Made by a program: the position numbers and the translations under genes. 64,000 nucleotides of DNA from an uncultured Planctomycetaceae bacterium (GTDB lineage: Bacteria; Planctomycetota; Planctomycetia; Planctomycetales; Planctomycetaceae), in NCBI GenBank assembly GCA_903858815.1, contig CAIOKE010000077.1, forward strand, positions 25,704 through 89,703, in the 5' to 3' direction. Positions 34,629 to 44,958 of this stretch are shown in pieces. Numbering within the stretch: the stretch's first letter is position 1; each line of letters starts with the position of its first letter. The notes under the pieces were generated by a model, which saw only the letters and a program-made list of their open reading frames with translations, was not told the origin of the DNA and did not search any database.

Positions 34629-35705
34629 CTAAACCGACTGCGACTGAGCTGTCGCTCTGACCACAGTCAGCCGACGATGCCGCGAAAAATAGTACATCCC
34701 GCCCACGCCCGCTGCCACCAGCAGCAAACTGAAAATCTCAGCGTCCTTCAGCCCCACACTGAAAGCCGCCACATCAGCCCGCAACGATTCAAGACCAGTT
34801 CGCGAAATCGGATACAGAATCGCTGCCAGACACAGCACCGCCCCATCATACGGACGACGTCGAAAATACCACGACAGTATCACCGCCAGCACAAACGCCG
34901 CTCCAGAACTGTACAGCTGCGTCGGATGCAATGGCATCGTCGCAGTAGCCTGCGCATCCAGCAAACCTCGACGCACCAACTGCCCGAATGTCAGACTGTC
35001 CGGAGGAAACTGCACAGCCCACGGCAGACTGCAGGCCCGACCATAACAGCAACCATACAGAAAACACCCGATCCGACCAAATCCCTCACCCACCAGCAGC
35101 GATGGAGTCAGCACGTCCAGCACCGGTACCAACGGCAGACCACGCAGACGACAAAACGTCGCGATCCCGGCCATCCCACCCACCACACTGCCGTAAAACA
35201 CAATCCCACCATCCCATAACGCCACCGCTGCAATCAACTTCTGCAGACCCACAGCCGACGAAAATTCCGGACTGCCGTGCCGTACCAGAAAATAAATCCG
35301 CGCACCCACCAGACCAGGAATCAATGCCCACATCAGCATGTCCCAGATCACGTCAGACTCCACACCGATCTGACGAATCCGCTGCCCAGCCAGCCAACTT
35401 GCCGCCGAAAAGCCCACAAACATCATAAACCCATAACCAAACACCGGAATGCCGGTCCGCACCACACCCACGTCCGGCTGCCACAACAACAAACCCAGAA
35501 AACCCACCGGTACCAGCATCCAGAAGCCTGCCGCCAGCAACGCCTCAGACCACGCCCCTTCACTCTGACGCAAACGCACACACAACACACTCACCACCAG
35601 CGTCCAGATCAGAATCAGCCAACCGGCACCCACATACAACTCATTCCCCGCAGCCTCAAATCGCCACGCCGAATCAAACATAAATCGCAGCAGATTCGTC
35701 CGCAT
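34629..35705 (-). CDS. lgt: Prolipoprotein diacylglyceryl transferase Lgt
   Basis: The 358-residue membrane enzyme transfers diacylglycerol to the lipobox Cys of prolipoproteins. Family features: GYGFMMFVGFSAASWLAGQR, GARIYFLVRHG, the signature region GEGFGRIGCFLYGCCYG, and HPTQLYSSGAAFVLA. About seven hydrophobic segments are present. The N-terminal 75 residues and the Cys-rich signature are like other planctomycete forms rather than E. coli. Lipoproteins predicted elsewhere in the window (1305, 47011) would be substrates. Confidence 0.94.
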   Translation of the reverse strand: MRTNLLRFMFDSAWRFEAAGNELYVGAGWLILIWTLVVSVLCVRLRQSEGAWSEALLAAGFWMLVPVGFLGLLLWQPDVGVVRTGIPVFGYGFMMFVGFSAASWLAGQRIRQIGVESDVIWDMLMWALIPGLVGARIYFLVRHGSPEFSSAVGLQKLIAAVALWDGGIVFYGSVVGGMAGIATFCRLRGLPLVPVLDVLTPSLLVGEGFGRIGCFLYGCCYGRACSLPWAVQFPPDSLTFGQLVRRGLLDAQATATMPLHPTQLYSSGAAFVLAVILSWYFRRRPYDGAVLCLAAILYPISRTGLESLRADVAAFSVGLKDAEIFSLLLVAAGVGGMYYFSRHRRLTVVRATAQSQSV

Positions 35706-35734
35706 CGCACTCTCTCCCCCCCCACTCCCTGACT

Positions 35735-36595
35735 TCAGCCAAATGTCAGCAGCTGGTTATCAATCAGCCGCGTCGATCCGACTCGGGCTGCAATCAAGGC
35801 GACCGCCTTCGTTCCTGCGGACACTCGTTCCGGTAACGGCAACAAGGTCTCTGGATCCGCCAGCACAGCATACTGCAGCTCAACTCCGGCTGTCTGCAGC
35901 AGTTTCTGCTGCATCTGCTGCTCTACCGCGGCCGGCACTGCCTGCGACTGCCCGCATAAGTGCTGAGCCAGCTGCAGCGCACCCCACAACGATGTCGCCG
36001 TCTGACGCTCAACAGATGACAAATACCGATTCCGACTGCTCATCGCCAGACCATCAGACTCACGAATAATCGGACATGTCACGATCTCGGTCGGAATATT
36101 CAGATCCCGCACCATGCGCTTCACAATCAACTGCTGCTGAAAATCCTTCTGGCCAAAATACGCTCGCTCTGGCTGAGTAATCAACAGCAGCTTCGTCACC
36201 ACCGTCGTTACACCATCAAAATGGCCGGGCCTGTGAGCCCCCTCAAGCACAGTCGATAACCGCCCCACACGAACCGTCGTCTCAGCATCTGACGCATACA
36301 TCCGATCCGTCTGCGGAGTAAACACCAGATCCACACCAGCCTGCCGACATAACTCAAGATCCGCCTCCAGTGTCCGCGGATACTTCGAAAAATCTTCCTG
36401 CGGACCAAACTGCGTCGGATTGACAAAAATTGTCGCCGTCACAAATCCACAGTCCAGCCGCGCACGCTGCATCAGACTGAAATGCCCCTGATGCAACGCA
36501 CCCATCGTTGGTACACAACCCGTCAACAGACCACGCTGACGAGCACTGTTCACGTGCTGCCACGTCTTCTGCGGACAACTTTCCACCAGCATCAT
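35735..36595 (-). CDS. panC: Pantothenate synthetase PanC
   Basis: The 286-residue enzyme joins beta-alanine and pantoate with ATP. Motifs are PTMGALHQGHFSLMQRA (HxGH), VNPTQFGPQEDFSKYPRT, HRPGHFDGVTTVV, YFGQKDFQQ and AMSSRNRYLS. The length and order are normal. Two successive ATGs occur at 36595 and 36592, with GAGGGG just upstream. It is followed by lgt 29 bp later on the same strand. Confidence 0.96.
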   Translation of the reverse strand: MMLVESCPQKTWQHVNSARQRGLLTGCVPTMGALHQGHFSLMQRARLDCGFVTATIFVNPTQFGPQEDFSKYPRTLEADLELCRQAGVDLVFTPQTDRMYASDAETTVRVGRLSTVLEGAHRPGHFDGVTTVVTKLLLITQPERAYFGQKDFQQQLIVKRMVRDLNIPTEIVTCPIIRESDGLAMSSRNRYLSSVERQTATSLWGALQLAQHLCGQSQAVPAAVEQQMQQKLLQTAGVELQYAVLADPETLLPLPERVSAGTKAVALIAARVGSTRLIDNQLLTFG

Positions 36596-36989
36596 CGGCC
36601 CCTCAGCTGCTGTACATTCCCTGAGCACACCCTGGGACCACGTCCCACGGCCCCGGAATTCTCACGGCACAAACCGTTACTGTCGAGCCCCCGGCCCGAA
36701 TCCACCACCCGTTTTCACCCAAAACCATCCACCAGGCACCCCCAACTGCTCGAACTTCCACGCCTCCGCCGATACAGTACAAACCTGAAAAACTCAAAGT
36801 CAGCCCTCGCGTTCCTGCTCAACCCCATTGTGAAAAACATCGGTTTTTCAAAGGTGGTGCAGAACTGTCGCCCAGGCTGAAGCCCAGACTACCACTGCTG
36901 TTCTCGGTGTCCTCACTACATCAGAAAACCCATCTGCTGCACGTCTGCCCCACACCCGCGCCCATACTGAAAGCTCCCGGAGCACCTGC
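36596..36989. other. Divergent gap between panC and the PQQ/LamG gene
   Basis: No gene supported. Around 36868-36891 there is a piece (GCCCAGGCTGAAGCCCAGAC) that, reversed, matches a module of mosaic copy A near 6931-6950. The rest is unremarkable and should hold two promoters. Confidence 0.55.
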
Positions 36990-39900
36990 ATGTTTCTTCG
37001 CTCGCTCATCCCACTGCTGCCCCTGCTGCTGACCATTGCCACTGCCCCCGCTGCTCCCCAGATACCGGCTCCCCAGATACCGGCTCCCCGGACACCCGCT
37101 CCACCGGACCAGCAGACCGCGGCCGCCGCTCTGCTCGAAACCGCCGGTGTCCACGGAGGCCTCATCGTGCACTCCGGTTGCGGAAACGGCAGCCTCACCG
37201 CAGCCCTCAGACAATCACCCGCCTTCCAGATTCACGGACTTGAAGCTGATCCGGCTCTGGTCGAACAGGCCCGCACCACCATTCAGGCTGCCGGACTCTA
37301 CGGCGAAGTCTCCGTGATCCACCACGAAGGCCCACAACTGCCCTACGTCGACAACATGGTCAATCTGCTCATCGCTGACACCGGCAGCACAGCCGATCGC
37401 GAAGAAATCCTGCGCGTCCTCGTGCCCAATGGTCGCGCACTCCTGAGACAACCGGATGGTCAATGGGAACAGGTCGTCAAACCACGCCCCGATTCCATCG
37501 ATGAATGGTCCCACTACCTGCACGATGCCTCCGGCAACGCCGTTGCTCATGACACCGTTGTCAATTCGCCACGACACCTGCAGTGGGTCGGCAGCCCCCG
37601 CTGGTCACGACACCATGACCGCATGGCCAGCATGAGCGCCCTCGTGTCCACCAACGGACGACTGTTCTACATCATGGATGAAGGCAGCCGCATCTCCATC
37701 CAGCTGCCCTCCCGCTGGAAATTGATCGCTCGCGATGCCTTCAACGGTGTCGTCCTCTGGAAACGCGATATCACCGACTGGCAGAATCAGCTGTGGCCAC
37801 TCAAAAGCGGCCCCACTCACCTCGCCAGAAGACTCATCTCCGCAGAAAACGAAGTCTACTCCGTACTCAGCAATGACGGCCCACTCGAAGCTCTCGATGC
37901 AGCCACCGGAAAAACACTGCGCACCTATGAAGGCTCAGATGCCGTTGAAGAAGTCATCCTCTCAAACGGGATCCTGTTCACAGTCTCCCGTAAAGGACCT
38001 GGTGAACGCGAAAACTACGCCCCCGCCAATGGTCGCGTCGGCGACCAGGCAAAAGTCGGACAGGAATTCTTCTGGAATGAAGAACCGCGAGTCGTCATGG
38101 CCTTCGAAGCCACTACCGGAAAACAGTTGTGGGCCAGACAGACCCGCATCTCACCACTCACTCTGGCAGCCGATCAGCAGCGACTGTACTTCCACGACGG
38201 TGAATCACTCACAGCACTCGATCCACAAACCGGAAACCCCGTCTGGATCGGTACTCCCGTCTCGCGACGACGACAGTTCACCTTCAACTTCGGACCCCGA
38301 CTGGTCGTCTGGAAAGATGTCGTACTCTACGCCGGTGGCGATGGAAAAATGATCAGCTGCGACTCGGCTACCGGAAAACAACTGTGGGAATCAGATCACC
38401 CGAACTCAGGATACCAGTCACCACAGGACCTGATGGTTGTTGATGGACTCGTCTGGTGCGCACCCACCACCTCTGGACGCGATACCGGTGTCTTCACCGG
38501 ACGAGATCCGCGCAGCGGGGAAGTGAAAAAAGAATTCGCTCCGGATGTCGATACTTACTGGTTTCACCACCGCTGCTACATCGCCAAAGCCACCGATAAC
38601 TTCCTCATCCCATCCCGCACCGGAGTCGAATTTGTCGACTTCGAAAAGGAACACTGGGATATTCATCACTGGGTTCGAGGCGGTTGTCTGTACGGCGTCC
38701 TGCCCTGCAACGGACTGACCTATACACCCCCGCACAACTGCGCCTGCTATCCCGAAGCCAAACTGTACGGATTCAATGCGCTCGCACCATCCGCACCCAC
38801 TCGCCCCGTTCCCGATCAGGTCCCCGCGGCCGGACGTCTGACAACCGGACCCGCATGGCAGGAACCACTCGCCGAGATCACCGAATTCGACGGGAACGAT
38901 GACTGGCCCACCTTCCGCCATGATGAAAAACGCACCGGCACCTCACGACAGGATGTGCCCGCCCGCGTTCAGCCACTCTGGAAACTGTCACTTGGAGGTC
39001 GGCTGACGCCCCCGGTGATCGCCGCCGGTCTCACCTTCGTCGCCCGCTCCGATGCTCACACGCTCTACGCCATCGATCACCAGCAGGGACAGATTCGCTG
39101 GTCCTTCACCGCCGGTGCCCGCATCGATTCCCCACCCACCATCTCCCGCAACCGAGCCGTCTTCGGCTGCACCGATGGCTGGGTCTACTGCCTCCGCGCT
39201 GATAACGGACAACTGGCATGGAAATATCGAGTCGCTCCGCTTGATCGACGAGTCATGGCCTTTGAACAACTGGAATCACTGTGGCCCGTACACGGCAGCG
39301 TACTTGTGAAAAATGAGATCGTCTGGGCCGTCGCAGGACGCTCAAACTTCCTCGATGGCGGACTGCGACTGGTGCGACTGAATCTTGCTGACGGAACTCA
39401 GCTGTCAGAAACCATCATGGACGAAACCAACCCCGAAACCGGAAACAACATGCAGGAAAAACTGCAGATCCTGCAGATGCCGGTCGGTCTGCCCGATATC
39501 CTCACAGCCGACGATCGCTTCGTCTACATGAAATCACAGAAGTTTGACTTTGACGGAAATCGAGTTGAGATCGGACCCGTCTCCGGTGACTTCGTCGAAC
39601 AGGGATCCGCCCAGCGCGGTGAAGGCGTCCACCTGTTCGCACCCATGGGCTTCCTCGATGACAGCTGGTTCCACCGCTCATACTGGGTCTATGGTCGCAA
39701 CTTCGCCGGTGGACATGGTGGCTACTACCAGGCCGGACGCTTCGCACCCTCCGGTGACATCATGGTCAATGGTGGCGGATATGTGTTCGGCTACGGTCGC
39801 AAACCCGAATACTTTCGCTGGACAACCACCATGGAACGGCAACTCTACGCAGCAGCTCCGGAACCCCCCGAAATCCCCGGGGACTTTGCCCGCAAAGCCG

Positions 39901-40988
39901 CACCAGCCGGTGGCAAAGCAGCTCAGGTTGCCGGACAATTCGCGCAGTTCGCCAGCGTCCCGGCACTTGACCCCACCAGCCGCCCCATCACTGTTGAAGC
40001 ATGGATCACCGCAACCAACCCGAACGGCGTTGTCCTTGCCCGCGGAGGTCCGGCAGAGGGCTTTGCACTCACACTGGAAAACGGTAAACCGGCCTTCCTG
40101 ATCCGCGCTCAGAGCCAACTGGCTTCAGTCGTCGGACCAAAACGTATCGTCGGAGGCTGGCATCACCTTGTCGGTGTCCTCGATGGCAGCCTCGGTATGC
40201 AGCTGTATGTCGATGGCGAACTGGCCGCCGAAGGCCGCGCGACAAGTATGCTTACCAAAGATCCCGCTCAGGGACTCGAAATCGGTGGCGACGCAGGATC
40301 TGCCGTCGGCACCTATCAGGTCCCCAATCAGTTCGTCGGGATTATCGACGAAGTCCGCCTGTACTTCGTTCCCGTCAATGCGGCCGCTGTGAAAGCCCGC
40401 TATACGGATGGTTCGGAAATGCACCCGGAACCCGCACTCGTCGTGGGCTTCGATGATGGCACCGCACGCGATCTGTCGCTCAATCGAAATAACGGCACAC
40501 TCAGCGGCGGTCGACCTGCCGCCGGAAAATTCGGTGAGGCCATGCAGTTCAGTGGTCGCACCGCTGGCGCTAAGGGTGGCGGCAAAAAACAAGCCGGCAA
40601 CGCTCAGAATAAAACAGCCACCGACAACTCCAAAAACAGCCTCATCGAACCAAAATGGAATGTGGATGTGCCCATCTATGTCCGCGCGATGGCACTGTCC
40701 GGATTCAACCTGTTCATCGCCGGACCACCCGACCTGATCGATGAAGAAGCCACCTTCCAGCAGCTCGCTCAGAAAGATGCGGCCGTACAGCAGCAACTGG
40801 CAGCTCAGGACGCCGCACTCGAAGGCAGCCACGGTGGAAAACTGGTGACCGTCAATTCCGAAACCGGTGAAATCCAGCAGGTCCTTGATCTGCCCGCTCT
40901 GCCCGCATGGGATGGACTTGCTGCCGCTCGCGGACGACTGTTCCTCTCAACTCTCGATGGGCAGGTCCTCTGCTTCGGACAACCCTGA
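36990..40988 (+). CDS. Giant secreted protein: methyltransferase-like, PQQ-propeller and LamG domains
   Basis: The 1332-residue protein has a signal peptide (FLRSLIPLLPLLLTIATAPA), three short P-A-P-x-x repeats, and then a region like a SAM methyltransferase core (about 45-165; IVHSGCGNGSLTAAL, HGLEADPALVEQA, LPYVDNMVNLLIAD). About eight PQQ-type blades follow (LEALDAATGKTLRTYEG, VMAFEATTGKQLWARQT, LYAIDHQQGQIRWSFT, VYCLRADNGQLAWKY). A LamG-like jellyroll lies at about 995-1130 (ITVEAWITATNPNG, WHHLVGVLDGSLGMQLYVDG, IIDEVRLYF), inserted before the last blade. Export of a methyltransferase-like fold is odd because SAM is cytoplasmic. The gene at 41017 follows after 28 bp. Function unknown. Confidence 0.88.
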   Translation: MFLRSLIPLLPLLLTIATAPAAPQIPAPQIPAPRTPAPPDQQTAAAALLETAGVHGGLIVHSGCGNGSLTAALRQSPAFQIHGLEADPALVEQARTTIQAAGLYGEVSVIHHEGPQLPYVDNMVNLLIADTGSTADREEILRVLVPNGRALLRQPDGQWEQVVKPRPDSIDEWSHYLHDASGNAVAHDTVVNSPRHLQWVGSPRWSRHHDRMASMSALVSTNGRLFYIMDEGSRISIQLPSRWKLIARDAFNGVVLWKRDITDWQNQLWPLKSGPTHLARRLISAENEVYSVLSNDGPLEALDAATGKTLRTYEGSDAVEEVILSNGILFTVSRKGPGERENYAPANGRVGDQAKVGQEFFWNEEPRVVMAFEATTGKQLWARQTRISPLTLAADQQRLYFHDGESLTALDPQTGNPVWIGTPVSRRRQFTFNFGPRLVVWKDVVLYAGGDGKMISCDSATGKQLWESDHPNSGYQSPQDLMVVDGLVWCAPTTSGRDTGVFTGRDPRSGEVKKEFAPDVDTYWFHHRCYIAKATDNFLIPSRTGVEFVDFEKEHWDIHHWVRGGCLYGVLPCNGLTYTPPHNCACYPEAKLYGFNALAPSAPTRPVPDQVPAAGRLTTGPAWQEPLAEITEFDGNDDWPTFRHDEKRTGTSRQDVPARVQPLWKLSLGGRLTPPVIAAGLTFVARSDAHTLYAIDHQQGQIRWSFTAGARIDSPPTISRNRAVFGCTDGWVYCLRADNGQLAWKYRVAPLDRRVMAFEQLESLWPVHGSVLVKNEIVWAVAGRSNFLDGGLRLVRLNLADGTQLSETIMDETNPETGNNMQEKLQILQMPVGLPDILTADDRFVYMKSQKFDFDGNRVEIGPVSGDFVEQGSAQRGEGVHLFAPMGFLDDSWFHRSYWVYGRNFAGGHGGYYQAGRFAPSGDIMVNGGGYVFGYGRKPEYFRWTTTMERQLYAAAPEPPEIPGDFARKAAPAGGKAAQVAGQFAQFASVPALDPTSRPITVEAWITATNPNGVVLARGGPAEGFALTLENGKPAFLIRAQSQLASVVGPKRIVGGWHHLVGVLDGSLGMQLYVDGELAAEGRATSMLTKDPAQGLEIGGDAGSAVGTYQVPNQFVGIIDEVRLYFVPVNAAAVKARYTDGSEMHPEPALVVGFDDGTARDLSLNRNNGTLSGGRPAAGKFGEAMQFSGRTAGAKGGGKKQAGNAQNKTATDNSKNSLIEPKWNVDVPIYVRAMALSGFNLFIAGPPDLIDEEATFQQLAQKDAAVQQQLAAQDAALEGSHGGKLVTVNSETGEIQQVLDLPALPAWDGLAAARGRLFLSTLDGQVLCFGQP
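37056..37100. repeat. Three 15-bp tandem repeats at the start of the mature protein
   Basis: CCCCAGATACCGGCT occurs twice and a related CCCCGGACACCCGCT once, encoding P-Q-I-P-A, P-Q-I-P-A and P-R-T-P-A. Confidence 0.9.
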
Positions 40989-41016
40989 AACTCCGGTTCG
41001 CTGAAAGGACACGCTG

Positions 41017-42042
41017 ATGCCCAGCAGCACTCGACTGATCGGCAGCACTCGTCTCGCTGCCGCCCTCGCTGTCATTCTCTCCACAGCACTCACTGTGGCC
41101 TGCAATATCCCGGTCTTCCGTTACGCACTGGAACGCTGGACTCCTGATTCCAGCGAAATCGTACTGTTCACCGATGGCCCACCGGATGCCGCAGCGGCTG
41201 CCTTCCTTGACAGCCTGCAGAAACTGTCCGTCACTCAGCAGGGACTCGCCAACACCACAGTCATTCCAGCCGATATCACGAAATTGACAGACCCCAATCT
41301 GCAGGGGCTCTGGCAGCAACTGCGCTCAGGTGCACAGGCTCAAACCCCCTGGGTCGTCGTTCGCTCCCGACACGGACGCGGCAAAATTGTCAATCACTGG
41401 TCCAGCAGCCTGCAGGATGCCACAAAAGGATCTCTCGCAGATTCCCCGCTGCGACAGGAATTGGCCAAACGACTCCAGAATGGTGATGCCGTCGTCTGGC
41501 TCGTACTGGCACCGCCGAAACAGACCGCAACCAACAATCCCGCACTGACCAACTGCCTGCAATTGCTCAAAAAACAGTGCCAGCAGCTGCCCACACAACT
41601 GGAACTGCCCGATGGAGTCGGACTGCCTGGATCTGAATTGTACTCTGAAGTCCCATTGCTGCTGCAGTTTTCGGTACTGCAGCTGGCTGCCGAAAACCCC
41701 GCCGAACAGTACCTCGTCAAACAGCTGGCCGGGTTTCAGCAGCAGGCCTTCGACAGCGGTGAGCCGCTCGTCATTCCAGTCTTCGGACGCGGTCGAGCAC
41801 TCGAAGTGATTCCCGCATCAAAACTGTCCGCCGAACTCGTTCACGATCTGACACAGTTCCTCTGCGGAGCCTGCTCATGCCAGGTCAAGGAACAGAATCC
41901 AGGCTTCGACCTGCTCATCAGCGCCGACTGGAACACCGCCCTGTTCGGAGCTGACGGCGAACTGCCACCACCTCCCACCGCAGCCGGGAATGGCCAGAAT
42001 AAACCGCCCGTCCTGCTGCCCATCCCCGCCGGACGACGCTGA
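41017..42042 (+). CDS. Exported unknown with ACNIPVFRYALERW motif
   Basis: The 341-residue protein has an N-terminal signal or anchor segment (LAAALAVILSTALTVA) followed directly by CNIPVFRYALERW, a motif I associate with uncharacterised planctomycete exported proteins. The middle is mixed alpha/beta with VVWLVLAPPK and LLLQFSVLQLAA; a Cys-rich piece FLCGACSCQVKEQNPGFDLL is near the C-terminus, reminiscent of thiol or metal binding. The end is Pro/Gly-rich. It follows the giant PQQ/LamG gene by 28 bp and probably works with it, which is inference from position only. Confidence 0.75.
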   Translation: MPSSTRLIGSTRLAAALAVILSTALTVACNIPVFRYALERWTPDSSEIVLFTDGPPDAAAAAFLDSLQKLSVTQQGLANTTVIPADITKLTDPNLQGLWQQLRSGAQAQTPWVVVRSRHGRGKIVNHWSSSLQDATKGSLADSPLRQELAKRLQNGDAVVWLVLAPPKQTATNNPALTNCLQLLKKQCQQLPTQLELPDGVGLPGSELYSEVPLLLQFSVLQLAAENPAEQYLVKQLAGFQQQAFDSGEPLVIPVFGRGRALEVIPASKLSAELVHDLTQFLCGACSCQVKEQNPGFDLLISADWNTALFGADGELPPPPTAAGNGQNKPPVLLPIPAGRR

Positions 42043-42049
42043 ACAGCAC

Positions 42050-42493
42050 TCAGCCCGAACGCAGTCGCAGATACAGTCGCTGCACTTCCTTCAGACAACA
42101 CTGCCCATCCACCGCAAGAATACTGCAGCGCGCCTCGGCCGAACGCGACTTCTTCAGTAACTCTCGAATCCGCAGAGGCTCAGCAGACTCCGCCTCAGAT
42201 TCAATCTCCGACAGCGTCATCCCAAAACACGCACACACCGCAGCACCGCTGTCATACGGATACACGGCACGCTGCAGCTCATCCACTCGCACTGTCTGCT
42301 CAAACAGATCAAAATACACCACCCGACAGCGATCACTGATACAACACCACGCGGAATCACCCAGACGACTGCGAAACTCCGGTCGAATATGAGTATTCAG
42401 GGGACCAGCACCGACCTCCACCGCATGACCACCACAGCCCGGACAGGGCACACGCGAATCACTGTCAGGCTCACGCACAAACGCTTTGTTCAT
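42050..42493 (-). CDS. CopZ/BFD-like zinc and iron-sulfur protein
   Basis: The 147-residue protein has CPGCGG (Cys17, Cys20) and a second cysteine set around AWCCISDRCRVVYFD, the zinc-binding part, followed by a BFD-like [2Fe-2S] part (VCACFGMTLSEIE ... GQCCLKEVQRLYLRL). The arrangement is like the N-terminal part of Archaeoglobus CopZ-type proteins. It lies 3 bp after the stop-to-start junction with the PqqD-M50-HlyD gene, so the two are surely co-translated. It may deliver metal or electrons, but its target is unknown. It is convergent with the exported unknown, 7 bp apart. Confidence 0.78.
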   Translation of the reverse strand: MNKAFVREPDSDSRVPCPGCGGHAVEVGAGPLNTHIRPEFRSRLGDSAWCCISDRCRVVYFDLFEQTVRVDELQRAVYPYDSGAAVCACFGMTLSEIESEAESAEPLRIRELLKKSRSAEARCSILAVDGQCCLKEVQRLYLRLRSG

Positions 42494-42496
42494 GAC

Positions 42497-44908
42497 TCAC
42501 AGTCGGAACCGGAAGGTTTCAAAGAAGTACAGGCTGGCCCAGTCCACCAGCGTTCTGTCCTGCACCATAAACCGCGCGTGACCACGCATCCCCGGTTTCA
42601 TCAAAGCCGCATCAGCAACTGTGGCAGCATCCGCAAAATGCAGCTCCGCAATCGCACGATATGCAGTACTTGCCAGCTGCTCCTGACCACTCTGACCGGG
42701 TCGAGTCGCCATGGAGCCGCCAAAACGCGTCGTCAGACTCTCCGGGGCAATCACTTCCCCTTTGGGTGATAACAGCGTCACGCGAGTCAACCAGGTGATC
42801 TGCGGCAGATGCTCCAGCTTGATCTGCACATCACCCGTCTCCGGCAGCGCACCACGATCCGTCTGGTCAATATACAACACCGCCTGCAGCTTGTCAGAAG
42901 GAGCAATACTGGTGATTTCCTGACCAGCCTCCAGACTGCAACCCGCATTCCGCGGATCCAGCGGAGTCCCGTTCCACGAGGATAGTTTCATCTGATCCAG
43001 CTCGCTCTTCGGCTGTTCCGGAATTCGCCGCGCCGCAACCAGCACGCCACCCGTCGGAGCCCTCACTACGCGATGCGGATTCAGCTTCACAAGCTCACGG
43101 ATCACCTGCTCCAGCTCCAGTATCTCCGCCAGAGAATCACTGGCCGAACTGTCGTCTCCCAGATTCCGGTATCGCTCGTAATTCTCCGTCCGCAAAACCA
43201 GCTCACTGACCCGCCGACGCAGCTCGTCCTCACGCTTCAGATCGTCCGGACTCTCCATCACCGCCAGGACCGCGCGAGACTCCACCGGACTTCCGTTCCG
43301 AGGAATCACTGCGTACTCCGACTCCTCAGGCATCCCCGCCAGCAGACTCAACTGCTGCGGATCCACAGCCAGACGACCCGATTCTCCCGGCTCGCTGATC
43401 GGCACCATGCTCTCTCGAACACGCTGCTCCAGCTGACGCATCGAACGAAACCAGATCGCATACTCAGATGGACGCACGATCCGACCACCGATCGGCGCCG
43501 GAACCATCACCACTCCCTGCGGCTCCAGCACACACGCCGCTTCATGATACCACGGAATCCGCACCGTAGCCGCCATCCAGCAAACCACACCCAGTGCCGC
43601 CAGCGATACCGCAATCTTCGGTTTACTCATCGGTTCCGTCCTTGGAGCAGAAACGATCTGCCAGATGCTGCGAAACAATGCAAAAAAGATGCCCGCCATC
43701 GAAAACGTCAGCACCGTCACACCCACACTCTGCAGATCATACGGCTTCAACACCGTATACAAAAACAGACTGATCGATACCAGAACCACCCAGCGATAAC
43801 ACCACGCCGCAATCGCATACGTCACGAACCACGCCCGACCCGTCTCCGGCATAAAGGGGTCAGGACGAGACTCAATTCCCAGACAATACCACGAAAATGC
43901 CTCACGCAGCAGCTTCTCTGACTTCTGCCGCAGATTCGGTATCTCCAGAAAGTCACTCATCATGTAGTAACCGTCAAACCTCATCAGAGGATTGGCGTTG
44001 AAAATCACCGTCGTAATCGTCGTCACAAAGAAAATATTCAGCGACAGATGATGCAGCATCCCCGGCTTCGTCAGCCACCACACGTAAATCGCTATCGCAC
44101 TCAGAATCACCTCAATATACATCCCGGCAGCACCAATGATGATTCGATGCCACTTGTTCTTCATCATCCACGAATCAGTCACGTCGCAATACAGACACGG
44201 ACTGAAAACCAGCAGCATCACGCCCATCTCGTGACACTCACCACCATAATGCACACAACTCAGTCCATGACCAAACTCGTGAATCACCTTCGCCAGACCC
44301 AGGGTCACCCACAGATAAATCAGATTGGGCCAGCCAAAAAAGCTCTGAAACTCCGGTAATCGACTCCGAAACTCCTCCAGATTCGCACCCAGAACCAGCC
44401 ACGATGACACCACAAACAACAGACACAAACTCACACAGGCCGGATGAAATAACCACGCCAGCCACGGCTGCATCGCCCGCAATGTCCGCTCCGGATCCCA
44501 GCCCGGCAGTCGCAGCGACAACAGACTCATCAGCGTCTGCTGGATCTTTTCACGGCGAGTCCTGCGGCGCTCTCGAATGACCGATGCACCCTGACCCGCA
44601 CGATTGCTGATCACCAGACCCTTCTTGTGCAGATCCGTGATCAACTGCTGAATGTCACTCAACGTAATCTGCAGCGCAGGAAACTCACGCTTCAACTCGT
44701 CACGCACCTGCTCCAGACTGCGCTTACCATCCAGCAACTCAAGAATTCGATACTGCTCCAGCTGCAGACGATGATACTTCAACGCCAGCGGATCCTTGAT
44801 CACCTCATAACCCACACCCAGATAATCAATCCGGGCTACTACCAGGTCCCGACGCTTCTCCAGCGGTACAGGACGCTGGCTGGAAGCCATCATGCCACCA
44901 ATACTCAT
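42497..44908 (-). CDS. PqqD-like / M50 metalloprotease / HlyD-like fusion protein
   Basis: The 803-residue protein joins three parts. Residues about 35-105 form a PqqD-like winged helix (YEVIKDPLALKYHRLQLEQY, LITDLHKKGLVI), the fold used as a peptide-recognition element in RiPP systems. Residues about 150-450 are an M50 membrane metalloprotease: HEFGH (210-214) and NPLMRFDG (306-313) supply the zinc ligands. The remaining part has a further membrane helix and a HlyD-like periplasmic region (VVMVPAPIGGRIV, HRVVRAPTGGVLVAARR). Such proteins are related to YydH-type peptide proteases and to type I secretion adaptors. It follows a HlyD adaptor gene by 50 bp. The peptide substrate is unknown. Confidence 0.85.
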   Translation of the reverse strand: MSIGGMMASSQRPVPLEKRRDLVVARIDYLGVGYEVIKDPLALKYHRLQLEQYRILELLDGKRSLEQVRDELKREFPALQITLSDIQQLITDLHKKGLVISNRAGQGASVIRERRRTRREKIQQTLMSLLSLRLPGWDPERTLRAMQPWLAWLFHPACVSLCLLFVVSSWLVLGANLEEFRSRLPEFQSFFGWPNLIYLWVTLGLAKVIHEFGHGLSCVHYGGECHEMGVMLLVFSPCLYCDVTDSWMMKNKWHRIIIGAAGMYIEVILSAIAIYVWWLTKPGMLHHLSLNIFFVTTITTVIFNANPLMRFDGYYMMSDFLEIPNLRQKSEKLLREAFSWYCLGIESRPDPFMPETGRAWFVTYAIAAWCYRWVVLVSISLFLYTVLKPYDLQSVGVTVLTFSMAGIFFALFRSIWQIVSAPRTEPMSKPKIAVSLAALGVVCWMAATVRIPWYHEAACVLEPQGVVMVPAPIGGRIVRPSEYAIWFRSMRQLEQRVRESMVPISEPGESGRLAVDPQQLSLLAGMPEESEYAVIPRNGSPVESRAVLAVMESPDDLKREDELRRRVSELVLRTENYERYRNLGDDSSASDSLAEILELEQVIRELVKLNPHRVVRAPTGGVLVAARRIPEQPKSELDQMKLSSWNGTPLDPRNAGCSLEAGQEITSIAPSDKLQAVLYIDQTDRGALPETGDVQIKLEHLPQITWLTRVTLLSPKGEVIAPESLTTRFGGSMATRPGQSGQEQLASTAYRAIAELHFADAATVADAALMKPGMRGHARFMVQDRTLVDWASLYFFETFRFRL

Positions 44909-44958
44909 GTCTGCAACGCTCCCGCATCACCAGAATACTGCGTTCCATCCACGGAATT

